Shown here one piece after another: positions 39,086 through 51,424 of a DNA stretch of 64,000 bases. A program made the position numbers and the translations under genes. Location of the stretch: the NCBI RefSeq assembly GCF_900324465.2, contig NC_046611.1, positions 6,692,516 through 6,756,515 of the forward strand. The letters run 5' to 3'. The notes under the pieces are model-generated. The model was not told the origin of the DNA and did not search any database. It saw nothing but the letters and a program-made list of their open reading frames with translations. This stretch comes from Anabas testudineus. Its lineage: Eukaryota; Chordata; Actinopteri; Anabantiformes; Anabantidae. The number at the start of each line of letters is the position of its first letter. Position 1 is the stretch's first letter.

Positions 39086-42000
39086 GATGTTATTAATGTT
39101 ATATTTTATTATTTTATGACAGAGTATAACACAATTAACATGTTGATATAGTTTTAGAAAGTATTTATTTACAAACATAATTTACATCATATACACAATT
39201 ACACTACACACATCTACAAAGACCACTAATTAATTATGATTCCATTAATAAATAATGTATGTCGGGCGTCAGGTGACAAATAAATTAACGTCAGATATCA
39301 GACATCATTCATGTCCTTGTTTCTCAGTCCACAGCCTACTGAGCTACAGCTGTCACGTGACAAAAGAACAAGGACCTGAGTCGTGAACGAATCATTTCTG
39401 TTTCCTGTCCTGCTGACTGTGCTTATGGAGCTGCTGCCATGTGGCGAGAGAAGGTACTGCAATGAACTGGAAATGAACGAATCACTCACCGAGAGGATTC
39501 ATTACTCATTAGTCATACAAAAGATTAGTTCATATTGAACGAATCGTTCACGAACAAAACATCGCTATTGTCCACCAAAAACATGCCGTCTGATTAATCG
39601 AGGACAAACGTGGAGACGTGAGGAGGTGAAGTGTCTCACAGACACCAGGTCTAAAGACTCTGCAGGCGAAGTAACGAAATCGTAACGTAATAATAATAAT
39701 AATAACAATAATAATAATATTAATAATAATAATAATAATCAACGGGATGACCAACCTGTGGTAAACTCATCTCTCTCCTGTCACACAAACGTACAGTAGA
39801 ACAACACTTCACCTTCTTCCTGTATTTACTGTTTCTGTTCAGACACATGTGACCAATAAGCGGAGAGGACGTTCTCACGTCGTTTGAAGTGACGTGTTTT
39901 GGTTCACTTGGTTTTTTACTCGGTGTGAAACGAAACCGAACCGAAGAGAAACTGATACAATGTTACAAACTGATTCGGATCAAAGCAAACGAATTAAGGT
40001 GTGAAAGCAACTTAAAACTACTATTACACAGAGTCAGAGGCCCAAAGCTTAAAGTGTCTCCTAGTGAAATGTTCTTGTTTCAATCTGCACTTTGTTCAAG
40101 AGCTTCTGCTAATTTCACACTCAGTGGGTGTGTGCGTACCTGTGTGTGTCTGTGTGGGTTGACGTTAGAGATATGGTTGGTGGAGTGGTTGTGGTTGGTG
40201 CTGGTGCTCCTCTCTCTCTCCTCCTGGTAGATGCGGTCTCGCTCGCCCTCTGGCAGGTTGAGGAAGTTCTGCATGGCCTTCAGGTTGACCAGCAGCGACT
40301 GAGAGGCCGAGCGAGGGTCCTCCTCCTTACGAAGGATCTCGGACAGCAAGCCCTGCAGCCACACACAGTTGTTTTATAAGGAATTTTATTCTTTTATAAT
40401 AATCCCTTGATCTTTTTGCATATTTACAAACTGACCTGTGTGCGATTAAAAGCCACACGTGCAAACACTGCCTGGGAAACGCTGGCCCTCTTCAGCTCGT
40501 TTCTGACTTGCTGGTAAATGTCGGAGGACACTTCTGCAACTGAGCACTTGAGGCTGAGCTCAGAAGTGGCTCCGGAGCCCTTGCAGGTCCTTGAGATGGG
40601 CGGGTGGTTGAGAAACTGCTGGTTGACTCCCTGTGGGTGCTGGTGGGCGAGCAGGCGGCTGACAGCGAGCTGCTGGTTGATGAGATGGGCCATGGCGAGT
40701 TGCTGACGGACGAGCTGAGGGGAGAGCTGGGGGGACAGCAGCCCGCTGTGGCCCAGGAGGGGTGGAGCCTGGGGACGCAGTGGAGGACTAGGGTGGTGCT
40801 GGCTTACAGGGTGAGGCAGACAGTGAGGCTGGGTGGACGTCTGAGTATCCCCCAGGCCGCTCTTGATAGGAAGAGCTCCTGGGCCGCTGATGGTGCCCAG
40901 ATGGGTGGGGGAAGGTAGAAGCGAGGGGGGGTGCTGGCCGATGACACTCAGGTCCCTCTCAACTGTGATAACACACATACGGTTTATTGTATTTCTGAGG
41001 ATCGTTCATTAACTACAAACATTCCTCAACACCTGACCAACATCTTAAATCTGAACCAGAATCTTAAACTTCATCCAGCACAGAAACCTGAACCACGACA
41101 TGGTCCATACACCAGTTCTCATGTGAACTGACCCTGATCCATCTGCAAATCCACTTCTACTTATCTTTTCTACAACTCGGGGATCTCCCCAAAGTTAAAA
41201 TATATACTGGGCAAGATTCTTACATGTGTAATAAATTATCAGGAATTTCAAATATTTTTATTAGAAACAGATAAAAGTATATTTTGTGTATCACTAAAGG
41301 AATTATGGGAAAATTCAGAATTCATTAACTCTGTGGTAACAGTTCACAATGTGCCTTAGTACCAACTAATAGTGTTGCAGCCTCATGTATCAGGTTTATG
41401 ATATAATATTAATAAAAAGTAAAAAGGTGGCTGCTCACTCACAAATATCTGTAAATTACAAACTGTACCTTTTATATCCGACTTGTCCTGTGACCACATC
41501 TTCTCAATGTATTCACCTGGGGGTAAATGAACAGTGTAAGTAGTTGTCCAACATCTTTTCTCCACACACACACACACAACATGATTCATCTGTTGTCACA
41601 TGATAAACTGTATAATTTCCATATTATGACAATGTTAAAATGGCAGAAGGTAGAAGTTGGTTGTTGTGTGTAAGAGATAAGGTCGTGCTGTTTACAGCAA
41701 TCATAAAGAATATGAACTGAACTCCATCTTTTCTGCTCTCCTGGATTTTCAAGGCCTCTTTACTCTTCTCCACATGAATCTGCTTCTTATTAGGATTCTG
41801 CTGGCTTTGGTTGAGAGTCAAGTTTTTTGTTATTAAGGGAATAAAACTTGGAGTGAGGTTTGGTAGGGTTTCAGATTTTTACCTTGTGTGTGTAGAATGA
41901 ATGTAAGAGGAGCTCTTACTCCTGGTGTGGTGTGTGTGTGTGTGTGTGTGCGTGTGTTGGGGGGGAGGCTGCTGTTTTCCATTAGTAGTTAAGAGCATTT

Positions 42001-43609
42001 AGTTTTGTCATGTGTATTAAGGGTGACATTAATGTGAACCATGTGTGACAGTTCCTTCCTACTGAGAGCTGTCACTGACAGACATCTCATGCAGCCGATT
42101 AGACACATACAGTCTGACACATGCTCACACTGATACAGGGGGTGGACAGAAGAATGGAAAAGGATCACATTTCAATGCAACTAAAAATCACAAAAACAAA
42201 GGCAGTGAGGCAGGTGAGTCAAATTAAGTTGAGCTTTGATTAGCAGTGAGTGTCAGTTTTGAAAGAGCTCCGACAGTCTCCACCTTTTTTTTGTTTTTTA
42301 AAGCACCATGAGACAAATAAGTAGAAAAGTTTTAACAAGGCACAAGATTGAAACTTAACTGGGGGGTTAGTGAACACTAAACCTACAGACTAGGGTAAAA
42401 CACCTGTGAGCGGTGGCACTAATCGTCCTGTTGTGATTAGTGCAGTGTTTCCATGCCTTTGTGCACGTTTGATATTGACTATAGATTACTGTTCCGATGT
42501 GCTCTCCAACTCGTTTAGGAGTTTGCAATTTAGTTTATGCCAAAATGATCAAAAATAAGATTTGACTGAAGGTCAGTTTGTGAAATTAGAAAACCATCTT
42601 GTGCTTTTGCACTTGTCTCAATTGGTCCTGAGGTTTTAAACATCCATCTTACTGATCCATCTGATATTTCTGTCTCCAGTCAAAAACAATGGAGGTTAAT
42701 GGTTGGAGCAGTAAACCTGCAGCTAATGAGTTACAGTGTGGTCTGATTTCTGGTTGAGGACTCTTTCAATTTGTGCCACCAAGGTAACCAGCCTGCTTCT
42801 TTAGATAACCAGGTATGTAAGGTTGTAACAGAGGATGAGAATATAAACCATCTAGAAATTGGATGAGCATGAGATTAGGAGTTACCTGTCATACGTTTGT
42901 ACCTCTTGTACCAGCGCCCAAACTCCTGGCATTTAGAGGTGGAGACGTTGGCATAATAGGAACCGTTGACTATTGCTGAGATCATACTCTAAAAGAGAGA
43001 AACACACACACACACACACAAGAGTCTGAGAAATAATAGATTTTAAAAACCTGGACATAAATGACTGCAACATTGCAGCTGCAACACATTTTATCACTCA
43101 GAAATTCTTCAGAAGAGGATCAGGACCATTTGAATGATGAAAACAAAAAAAAAAGCTCTGAAATCCGAGTTTGTGGATGAAGTTTATTCTCAAAACCAAT
43201 TCAATCAAATGTCTGTTAATAAAAACTCGAGGTCTGGCACAACCTTCCTAGTGGCAGTGACTCGACAGTGGGTGATGACCAACTAATGGTCTGGCTGTTT
43301 TTTAAAATACCTTTCCCAACTTGCATCGTGGTCAGTTCTTCAGAGCAGTAGATGCACAAACTTTAAGGGACGGGTGAATACTCAACATGGGAAACACTGA
43401 GGATTAAAACTCACATGAGTCAGGCTGCAAACACACACCACCCACACACTTCCCCTAATCACTAATTACATCATGACTAAGTCCTGTGTATAAATCACAA
43501 CTCAAAATGACACACTCTTGAGTCTAATGACTGCAGGGTGTGTGTGAGCAGGATAATTGATGTGTGCATGTTTGCATCCTTTCCCATGGGATGGTATCAA
43601 TATTTGTGT

Positions 43610-43650
<41 letters not shown>

Positions 43651-46600
43651 TGAGAGATTACACTGTGCACCAAGTGTGTGGTGAAGTGATGATGAAACCA
43701 CATGTGTTTAGAGAAAGAAAAAAAATACTTAGCAGCATTTCAGCTATCTGTTTACTTGTGTGTGTCAGAAACAGTCAAACCAAGCTAACCATTTAGCTTT
43801 AGAAAGGAATTTAAAAATCATATTTCTCATTATTTGCTACTTGAACAAATGTGAAAAAGAGGTAATCTATCATCTGCCAGTCAAGATCTTTATGTAAGAA
43901 AATAAACCAGCAACTATTGATTAAGAAAATACTTTCTCATTTGACTTCTCTTACATGAGAAAAAGACTTAAAGAATTTATAGTTTTAATTATTTTGACAA
44001 ATTATAGATAGAATAATCTAATAATGTAAATAAATGTGTTTGCTGCAGTCACACTTTATTCCAGTACTGAATCTACTTGTCAGCAGACAGTAAATTACAG
44101 TCAAAACAACTGACTTTGATGATCAGTTGTTTATCAAATATGATGTAAAAGTGTCACAAATGTGACAAATCAAAAACAACTGTTTGGATTTGACTATTTA
44201 AAATAAGGATTTATTATGAGAAATGTAATTACCATTTAGCAGCACTTACTTCATAAAGGCAGTCAGCAAATTAGGCGAATGAATAGTGAAAATAATTGGT
44301 AGCTGCAGCAAGAGGTGGAGCCCACAATGCATCGCTGTTATTTAGCTGTTCACTAAGCAAAAAAATTGATTTTCAGCAACCATGGTTTTATCTCTGTTAC
44401 TTATTACTCAAGTTACCTCTCTGGATCTGATCTTTCAGACACTGTGTGTTAACAAGCATGAATATCAGACATTATATAGTGCACGTTACCTGGGACAGAG
44501 GACACTCCTTAGCCAGAGCACTCTGGTTGGTCTCTCTGAGCAGCTCTTTGAGGGCGTTCCTCACTGTGGCGTGGGTCCACTGCTCTGATGGCAGGTCCTC
44601 CAGCCGGGCAAAGCTGCACAACATAAGACTTCTTTATAATACTGACTACACCAGATCACAGTCTGATTATTGTTCAAGTTAGTAATGACTGAAAACCTTT
44701 AATACTCATTACAACACTATGTATAATATTCATTTAAAGAAATGTTCTTGTCTTAAGATGCTTTGACGCCCAAGAAACTGCTGTTTTACTCAGTATTGTT
44801 ACATCAATGAAGGTTATTAATTCTGTTACCTGCCCAATAGTTACAAGTATTTTGCTGTCACATAGTCCTTCTTCCAACCATTCTCTCTTTTATCTTTTAT
44901 TGATTTTATACTGGTGCTTAACCTCAGGATAGAGACTTCCTGTTGAGGCCTTATAGATCTCCATTAAGAACAGTGCTTACAGTAGACACATGTCCACACA
45001 TGGCAGTTTAATTACTTCAAACTTACTAACAACTTTGCAGGAACCAAAATCAGCTGATAAATGGAATAGGACCCTGTGTCATTCATACTGTTCTTAATAT
45101 AGAAGACAATCAGCTGACCTGTGCAGCAGGATTCGCAGTGTGACCATGTGGTAAACGTCCAGCAGCATGTCAGCCACTGTTGCCTCTGGAGCATCTGTTA
45201 GATAGTGGATAGGCATCGGCTTCCAGCGGCCCACTTTAATGATGCCTGCAAAGACCCAATGCAAACACATGTTAAATGTTAAAAAGTCTACATTAGCCTA
45301 CACTGGCAGATACTAAAATCCAGTTTCCACGTTCCTGCTTTTCTCTTACTGATGAAAACCTAACCTGCTTGTGCTGTTTGACCTGTCTGTTGAACTCTCC
45401 TGGTCTTGGAGCATCATCCTGGATTGAACATTCCTACAACCGTGACTGGAAGTGCAAATCTAAACAAACCTAATCGCATTAGGATCTGCAAAATCAAACA
45501 CAGACCCTGTCTGGCCTTGGCCTGCCAGCCTCAATCATGTGCGAGCGTGTGTCTTCATTGCATGAGGATGGTGGTGATAGGGGCAAAAGAACAAAGGCTC
45601 TTTGGACTCTACAGCTGATTAATCAGAGGAGAAATGTAAAATCAGATCAACATTATTGACTGAATCAGGCTGTGAGTGAGAGCGGTGTTTTGATGTTCAT
45701 GTACTGAACAAACACTGTGAGGTCTTTGTCTGATAGCAGAATAGTTCTTCTCATAACTGGCAGCTAATTTTGTTGCTGCGTTTGCCTCATATTACTGCTT
45801 TAGCATGTAACCAGCTGCACAGACATACTTTAACATTTTAGTTCCAAAATAATAAACTCAGAGATCTAGAAATTATAGTTTGTTCACAATACAGATAGTA
45901 TGTGATCAAATGATACACAGAAATGAGTGATCGTGTTTTTTTCGCCAATATGGCAATATCAATTTACAGAACAGAAAAATAATGCAGTACAAAAATACAA
46001 AAACCTTTTATAATTGTAAAAATTAGCTATCACTAGTAGAAATGTGGAGGTTTTGAAGCACCGTATATTTGAAGACCTTTAAAATCTTTTCTAAAATGTC
46101 CCAAATGCCATATGTTTCCTAAAACAAGATTTTATTTGTTTGCAAGGCTTAAAATATGTAAATGGTTATTTTTTGAGTGAGTAAAATTAGTGAATGTTTC
46201 CCCAAAACATGGCAATAACTTTAATTTTTGCTCAGCAATTCACCAAAGCCCATGTAAAGTCCAGAGCAGTAACCATATACTCAAATAGGAAATAGCTTCT
46301 TTTTAATTAGCCATAATGTGCAAGTTAATTAAAGAAACCCCCTGTGCCAGTTAAGACTTTCTAAATACTCATTCAGCCAAAGTTATGCAAGATGCAATTC
46401 AATCGCTGAAGAAAATAGAAGAGACTCTGTATAATTTTGGTTGTAACCACACTGGGGAAAAATGCATGACTCCAGCCAAAAATTATTTATTTGAAAAGAA
46501 AAAGCTTATTTCTCAGAACAAAACCTAGCTATTTGGGAGAGGCAAGGGGGGTCGCAGGGCGTTGGCCACTTGGTTAGAGTGCCCTGTGTTTACAGGATAC

Positions 46601-49600
46601 ACCAGGAATGTCAAACTGCCCTATTCTCTGTGTGTGTGTAGGCTGTTTCATGCTTGACTGGATGTTGTCTGCCCTGGTGTTTTGATCTTAAAAAGATCAA
46701 GATTGTGGTGCCAGCCCGAGCTGCACAGATTCAGACTATGGATTAACCTCCATGCAGCCAGGTGGCTGCACTGAATCAGCAGATAAGTGTTGGAGAAACC
46801 AGACAGACTTATCTTTAAAATACCTTCTTGGTAAATACCTTTCCTGTGATCATCTACACTTTTTGGTACTCATTGTACCCATTTGGCAAACCCCACCCAT
46901 ATGAAAACCAGTTATGATCTATTCAGCTGCTGCTGGAAGTAATTAATTATTCATGAATTACTAAACTAAGAGGTGAAAAAGATGGAAACCTTATATTGTT
47001 TCCATAAACTGTAATAATGGAAAAGTTAAAATACCTTCGTTTACCAGATGTGATGTAAAGAGAGAGGTTCATGGATCTGAGTCAGCAATTGAGAGTTAAA
47101 AATATAAATTCTTCTTCAATGTGTCGTCAGGCTACAACTTCTAGAAAAAACAAAGATGTGACATCACTAGCGTCACTCACACGTCTTTGTGCCCCCACCT
47201 CCAAAAGATGGAAGCCTGGGTGGAGCAAAGCATGAAGTTGAAACCACCCTTCACCCATCAAGAAAACATCAGCCTCAAAACACACTTCCCTTGTGATAAA
47301 TACTTCTTAAAGTCGTCACCATTAGAAGTCATGATTCAGAAGATCTAGATCCTGGTTCATAATTTCTTGGATTGAGCATCTTTTCCATTAGGAGGGACCG
47401 CAGTAGGAAAAAAAAAAAAAAAAAGAATATAAACAGCATCCCATCAGAACTGAAAAGTAATGTTTGCCTCAGATGAGCCTCTCGGTCGTGTGGGGTGTGG
47501 TCAACACAGAATGCATTACACACTGCTCCAGTCATTCACAACTTAACTGAGGCGAATTAGTGAATTTTGAGAGCATCCATCGGAGAAAACCATTTAATCT
47601 ATGTGATAAACTTGTCATGTGGCACTGGAAATGCTAACAGAACTTCCAAAGCAGATGTTATTCTGTATTTTAAAATGGCGTGTCAACAGCACCCTTTATC
47701 CACTATGGTGATGCGTTCAAGTGCTAGTAAGAAGCTTGTTGGAGATGTTGAACGTATTGATGGATTTAAAGTAAGAACCATACCACATATCCATCAATAT
47801 TTAGACTAAACATGCACCTGTACACACTCATACACTACTCACCACGTGCCTGTACAGCTGAGTTGTGTGAGTAACCGAGAGCGACCAGTGCGGTCTCTAC
47901 CAGCTGTGTGAAGAGGACATCCTTACGAACCAACACAAACTCAGCGTGACGGTCACCGCGGCCCTCGTAGTCCCCAGCCATGCCCATGTCCGCATGCTCG
48001 ACCACGCAGTAGACTGGGATCATCAAACCTGTAAGACAGAGGCTTACAGAGTTAGAACATCCTGTCCCGATGCAGCTCTGCTGGCTTTTTATTATCAGAA
48101 TAGTAGGTCTGAGATAGATTAACTGCAGGCAAGTTACCCAATTTGATCAAACATTCCTTGGTGCAAACTGAATTAAATCCTAAAATACTTTCAAATTTCA
48201 ACATGGCATCTAATAATAACCAGCCTAAAGATGTAATTACTCAGATGAAATAGGCAAAATCTGCATGGTCCTATTTTGGACCTGGTGGAAGTCTACAAGT
48301 TAAACAACTGTGCACAGAATCTCTGAAGGGCATTAGTGCAGAAACCGAGTTGAACGGGTACATTTCTGGACATATTTCTGTCTCATTAGTGACGTAGTGC
48401 GTCAGTGTCGCTGTAGTACAGTAGCTGCTTGGTGGTCTCAGAAGTCTTCAGTTAAATGTGGCAGCTGCCAACACGAATGTAAGTCAGGGTGAGATTGTAA
48501 AACTGTATTTGTGTTTTGCACCACATATTAAAACCCACAAGCAAAAAGGCTTGTTTACAAAACTGCTTTTAAAGCACTGCTGGATATAATAACTATATCA
48601 TCTAGCACTCAGGAGCAATGCCTTAGCTCCAGTGGTGACACGGATTCCTATGTGTTGGTCTAGACTCATTATTGGGCAAGTACGAGAGCTCCTCCAAGCC
48701 TGGAACCATTCACACCCATCTAGTCCATTGCTGTGTCCCACAGGAACTGATAATTAACAGGCTATCAATCCTCCCCCTGACGAGACAGTGACAGATCAGC
48801 CCGAGCCAAACCACAGCAGCATCAGGCACGCTATCGGCCATTAACCCAACCGCTCATTGGAAGGGTGGAGGGAGGCAACACAGCAGAAAATCTGTGTGTG
48901 GGTGTGCATGTGTGTACCGTTACAATGTTTGTGTGATGATGCACAATGATGTTTGCAACTGCACGGGAGAATAATGAGCATTTATGCATGAGCGTTTCCT
49001 ATGTTAGGTACTTCAGAGTGCACACTCTGCTCTGTAATACCAATGTAGAACATGTGATATATGTGTGGCAGTGTGTGTGTGTGGTCACCTCACCCATAGC
49101 CAGCAGACAGTCGTCATCAACATGTCTCTGGTAAATATGGTGCACACACCGGCATCGACACGCTCACTATCAGTGTTTTGGTTAACACTTCAGCACAGTC
49201 TATGATGAGCTACGGTAGGCTCGAAACAAACTAGCTGGTAAAAAAGTGATTATAGCTTTTCCAAATGGCGACTGTTGAAGGCGGGGTACGTTTGCACTTA
49301 AAATGTGCAACCAGCAGAAAAAGAGAGCGCATCTGAAGTTCAAATCCTGCCAACTTTCTGATCTCGGCAAGCCGAGCCATGTGAAACTGGAAGTTAATGT
49401 CGAACTGTTGGTTTCAAACTGAGAGCATGCTGACCCCTGCACATCACCACAAAAGAAGAGATCTGTGAATTTAATTTACAGTTAACCTTAGAAAAAACGT
49501 TATTTTACTTTAGATAACAAAACTGGATTAAAGGAATAGTTTGGGTTTTTTAATGCAATACTGAGGTGTTTATATATCATGTACATACTGTATAAACACA

Positions 49601-50295
49601 TGACAATAAGTCTGCACCACAGACTGAAAAAACACTCAAGCTATTGAATTTGCAAAGTACAAATTCACTTCCAAGTTAAATCTGTTTACAACTTGTGAAG
49701 TTAAGAGCCGTGGTTACAAAAACAAACTTGCACATGGCTGGTGGAACATATTCCTACACCACAGGTCAGCTAGAAACTAAAGGAAATTTGTCTTTGCACT
49801 GTAACTTTGAAAGTCAGAGTTAATTTAGGTTAGTGGAACTGTCTCAGCTTAACTTTGACTCCAGTTTCGTCACGTTCCAGGTGAAATTTGATACAGCATG
49901 TGCAAAGACAATAGGCACTTGTAGCAACCAGTGCCTACTGTCACATACATACAGTACAGTATTACACAAACTATTCCTTTAATATGGGCAACTACTGCCG
50001 GTCAGCATCTTCATTACAAATATACTTCAAATACTAAAAATGCATGTGTGTCTCTGTATTCCAGCTTACGTGTGTGTCTTAACGGCCCACCTCCTAGTGG
50101 TCTCAGCGGTGTGCTGCTCTGTCGGGCTCGTGGGTTTGCAGGGCTGCCGTTGACCTCCGCACGACTCATCTTGCTCTGTGGGGGGCCAATAGACACAGGG
50201 CTCTCCCCTCTGTCCCCTCTCTCATCAGAGCTGGCGCTGTCCTGAAGGCTGGGACTCTCTGATCCGCCCCTGTCCGTGCCTCCGCGCTGCTCCAT
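34053..50295 (-). CDS. satb2: SATB2-type chromatin organiser and homeodomain protein (11 coding exons)
   Basis: Nuclear matrix-attachment-region binding protein that organises chromatin and regulates craniofacial and neuronal genes. Coding exons in order: 50295-50070, 48028-47843, 45245-45119, 44613-44490, 42988-42886, 41516-41469, 40962-40436, 40352-40140, 38587-38435, 36586-36395, 34676-34053. All phases agree, giving 840 codons (human SATB2 has 733). Domains: ULD about residues 77-180 ([20 protein letters not shown]), CUT-like about 183-255 ([20 protein letters not shown]), CUT1 about 410-497 ([15 protein letters not shown] then [13 protein letters not shown]), CUT2 about 535-620 ([25 protein letters not shown]), homeodomain about 677-740 ([26 protein letters not shown]). 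SATB2 rather than SATB1 is indicated by [14 protein letters not shown] and [10 protein letters not shown]. The ULD and CUT-like parts are clearly more diverged than usual. After the homeodomain comes a long acidic serine-rich tail instead of the usual AEYKDEELL stretch. Confidence 0.95.
37816..37840. repeat. (AT)n microsatellite in satb2 intron
   Basis: About twelve AT units between the CUT2 exons 9 and 10 of satb2. Confidence 0.9.
39011..39085. repeat. (ATT)n microsatellite
   Basis: About 25 ATT units inside the TIR-bounded element. Confidence 0.97.
39688..39739. repeat. (TAA)n microsatellite, interrupted
   Basis: A TAA array with a few interruptions, the second triplet array inside the same element. 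Its complement is the ATT type of the array at 39011, so the two are inverted relative to each other. Confidence 0.9.
41469..41516 (-). other. satb2: 48-nt phase 1/1 microexon of satb2
   Basis: A strong acceptor (TTTACCCCCAG) and donor (GTACAG) bound 48 nt encoding [16 protein letters not shown]. Both flanking introns are phase 1, so skipping keeps the reading frame. Joined to exon 7 it creates the motif IKVE, matching a SUMO acceptor consensus that human SATB2 carries at this place. The other inserted residues have no counterpart in the human SATB1 or SATB2 proteins as I recall them. Confidence 0.6.
41927..41957. repeat. (TG)n microsatellite in satb2 intron
   Basis: Slightly interrupted TG run between satb2 exons 5 and 6. 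Confidence 0.85.
43002..43020. repeat. (CA)n microsatellite in satb2 intron
   Basis: A CA run starting about 14 bp upstream of the acceptor side of satb2 exon 5 (42988). On the transcript strand it is a GT run just before the short pyrimidine tract. Confidence 0.85.
43613..43649. repeat. (TG)n microsatellite in satb2 intron
   Basis: About eighteen perfect TG units, the longest dinucleotide array in the window. Confidence 0.95.
45246..47842. other. satb2 intron between exons 2 and 3
   Basis: A 2.6-kb intron without coding exons. A stretch at about 46,380-46,760 has balanced composition and TAAT/ATGCA-type motifs and could be a conserved non-coding element, but conservation cannot be judged here. 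A 17-A run lies at 47408-47424. Confidence 0.35.
48029..50069. other. satb2 intron between exons 1 and 2
   Basis: A 2-kb intron with no further exon seen. The segment around 48,690-48,860 is GC-richer than its surroundings and may be regulatory, by composition only. Confidence 0.3.
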
Positions 50296-50960
50296 CCTCC
50301 TGATCACTTCCAAAGGAGCTCCCAGCACAGTGTGTGGAGCTGGGAGGAAAAGTGCAGGAACATGCTTTAGTGTTCTGGAAAAAACAGTCAAGCCACTCAA
50401 GTCACTAGCTCGCTTGTCCAGATAAAGTCCTTAACCTAACATGTAGCATCAGTTACTGTAGATGTTCAAGTCTAATCTCAATGAGAGCGTGAATGCAATG
50501 ATTTGACAAGGCTACATTAAAAGATAACAGTGTCCTGTAGATAACCGTAAACAGATCACATGTATTTCACCCACATTTGTTTGAGGTTTGAGTTACAGGG
50601 CTGCAAGAATAATGTCTACACAGTTACTATATCAGTAACTGTCCCATTGGAAAATTCACCAAACAAAAACAAACAAGCTGAAATAGTCCTCCTACAGTTT
50701 ATCTACACACAGTATCAAGTATATCGTCTTTCATACCGCCAGTGTAGTCGTTACAGACTGTTCCATCAACAACTGCCAATACAGCTAACACATTTCTTTG
50801 TTATTTACATCCAAGGGATGCAGGGACGACCACAACAGACAGAGTCCGAGTCATCTGGGACAAATCACAGGTCGGCAAGTGGCATTCACTTACAGACTAA
50901 ATACAGACAAGTTTATTATTCTTTGTTTAGACCGAGAAGTAGACAACATTAAACTCATAT

Positions 50961-51424
50961 ACACTGCCCGTCCACAAGAAGTCACTCTAATATTTTGTCG
51001 GACCGCCTTTAGCTTTGATTACGGCCCACATTCGCTGTGTCATCGTTTCGTTTAGCTTCTGCAACATCACAACATTCATTCCCATCCAGAGTTGCATTAA
51101 TTTTCCTCCAAGATCTTGTATTGATGATGAGAGAGTCTTCTCCAGCACATCCTAGATTCTCAGTGGGGTGAAGGTCTGGACTCTGACGGTCAATCCATGT
51201 GTGAAAATGATGTGTCATGCTCCCTGAACCACTCTTTTACAATTTAAAAGCATACCATGTTTTCCAACATAGTTGTTTAAGAAATGAGAAGCTACTCGCT
51301 GCATCAGTCAGGGTTAAATAACTTGTTGCCAGCTGAAAATAATCTTCCATGCAGTAATTATCCAGTGGGAGACTATTTGCTTAGTTAAATCCAGGTGGTG
51401 ACTTTTGTTTTGGAGGGGCAGTGT
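50961..51424 (-). mobile_element. Internally deleted Tc1-like transposon copy
   Basis: Inverted ends: ACACTGCCCGTCCA at the left and, on the complement of the right end, ACACTGCCCCTCCA. Between them the - strand encodes the C-terminal end of a Tc1 transposase (SPDLHPTENL, the third catalytic acidic region of the DDE domain; frame 51009-51218), then jumps to the leader sequence near 51260. The middle of the transposase gene is deleted. Full-length relatives are about 1.2 kb or more, while this copy is 464 bp. It lies 0.7 kb upstream of the satb2 start codon. Confidence 0.75.

Larger units (their letters stand above)
38745..40011. mobile_element. 1.27-kb TIR-bounded non-autonomous DNA transposon in satb2 intron
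   Basis: The left end is GGTTGCTTTCACACCT and the complement of the right end GTTGCTTTCACACCT. Both are immediately flanked by TTAA (38741-38744 and 40012-40015), consistent with a piggyBac-like TTAA target or a PIF/Harbinger TTA target; I cannot decide which. No transposase frame is present. Inside are a direct repeat (TGAGCTGTGAACGATGAAC at 38785-38803 and 38831-38849), several GAACGAATC motifs, and two ATT/TAA arrays. It nearly fills the intron between exon 9 (38587) and exon 8 (40140). Confidence 0.65.

Noticed and set aside
50560-50952. 130-codon + frame upstream of satb2
   Set aside because: It has no family resemblance and ends at the boundary of a Tc1-like copy; probably chance.
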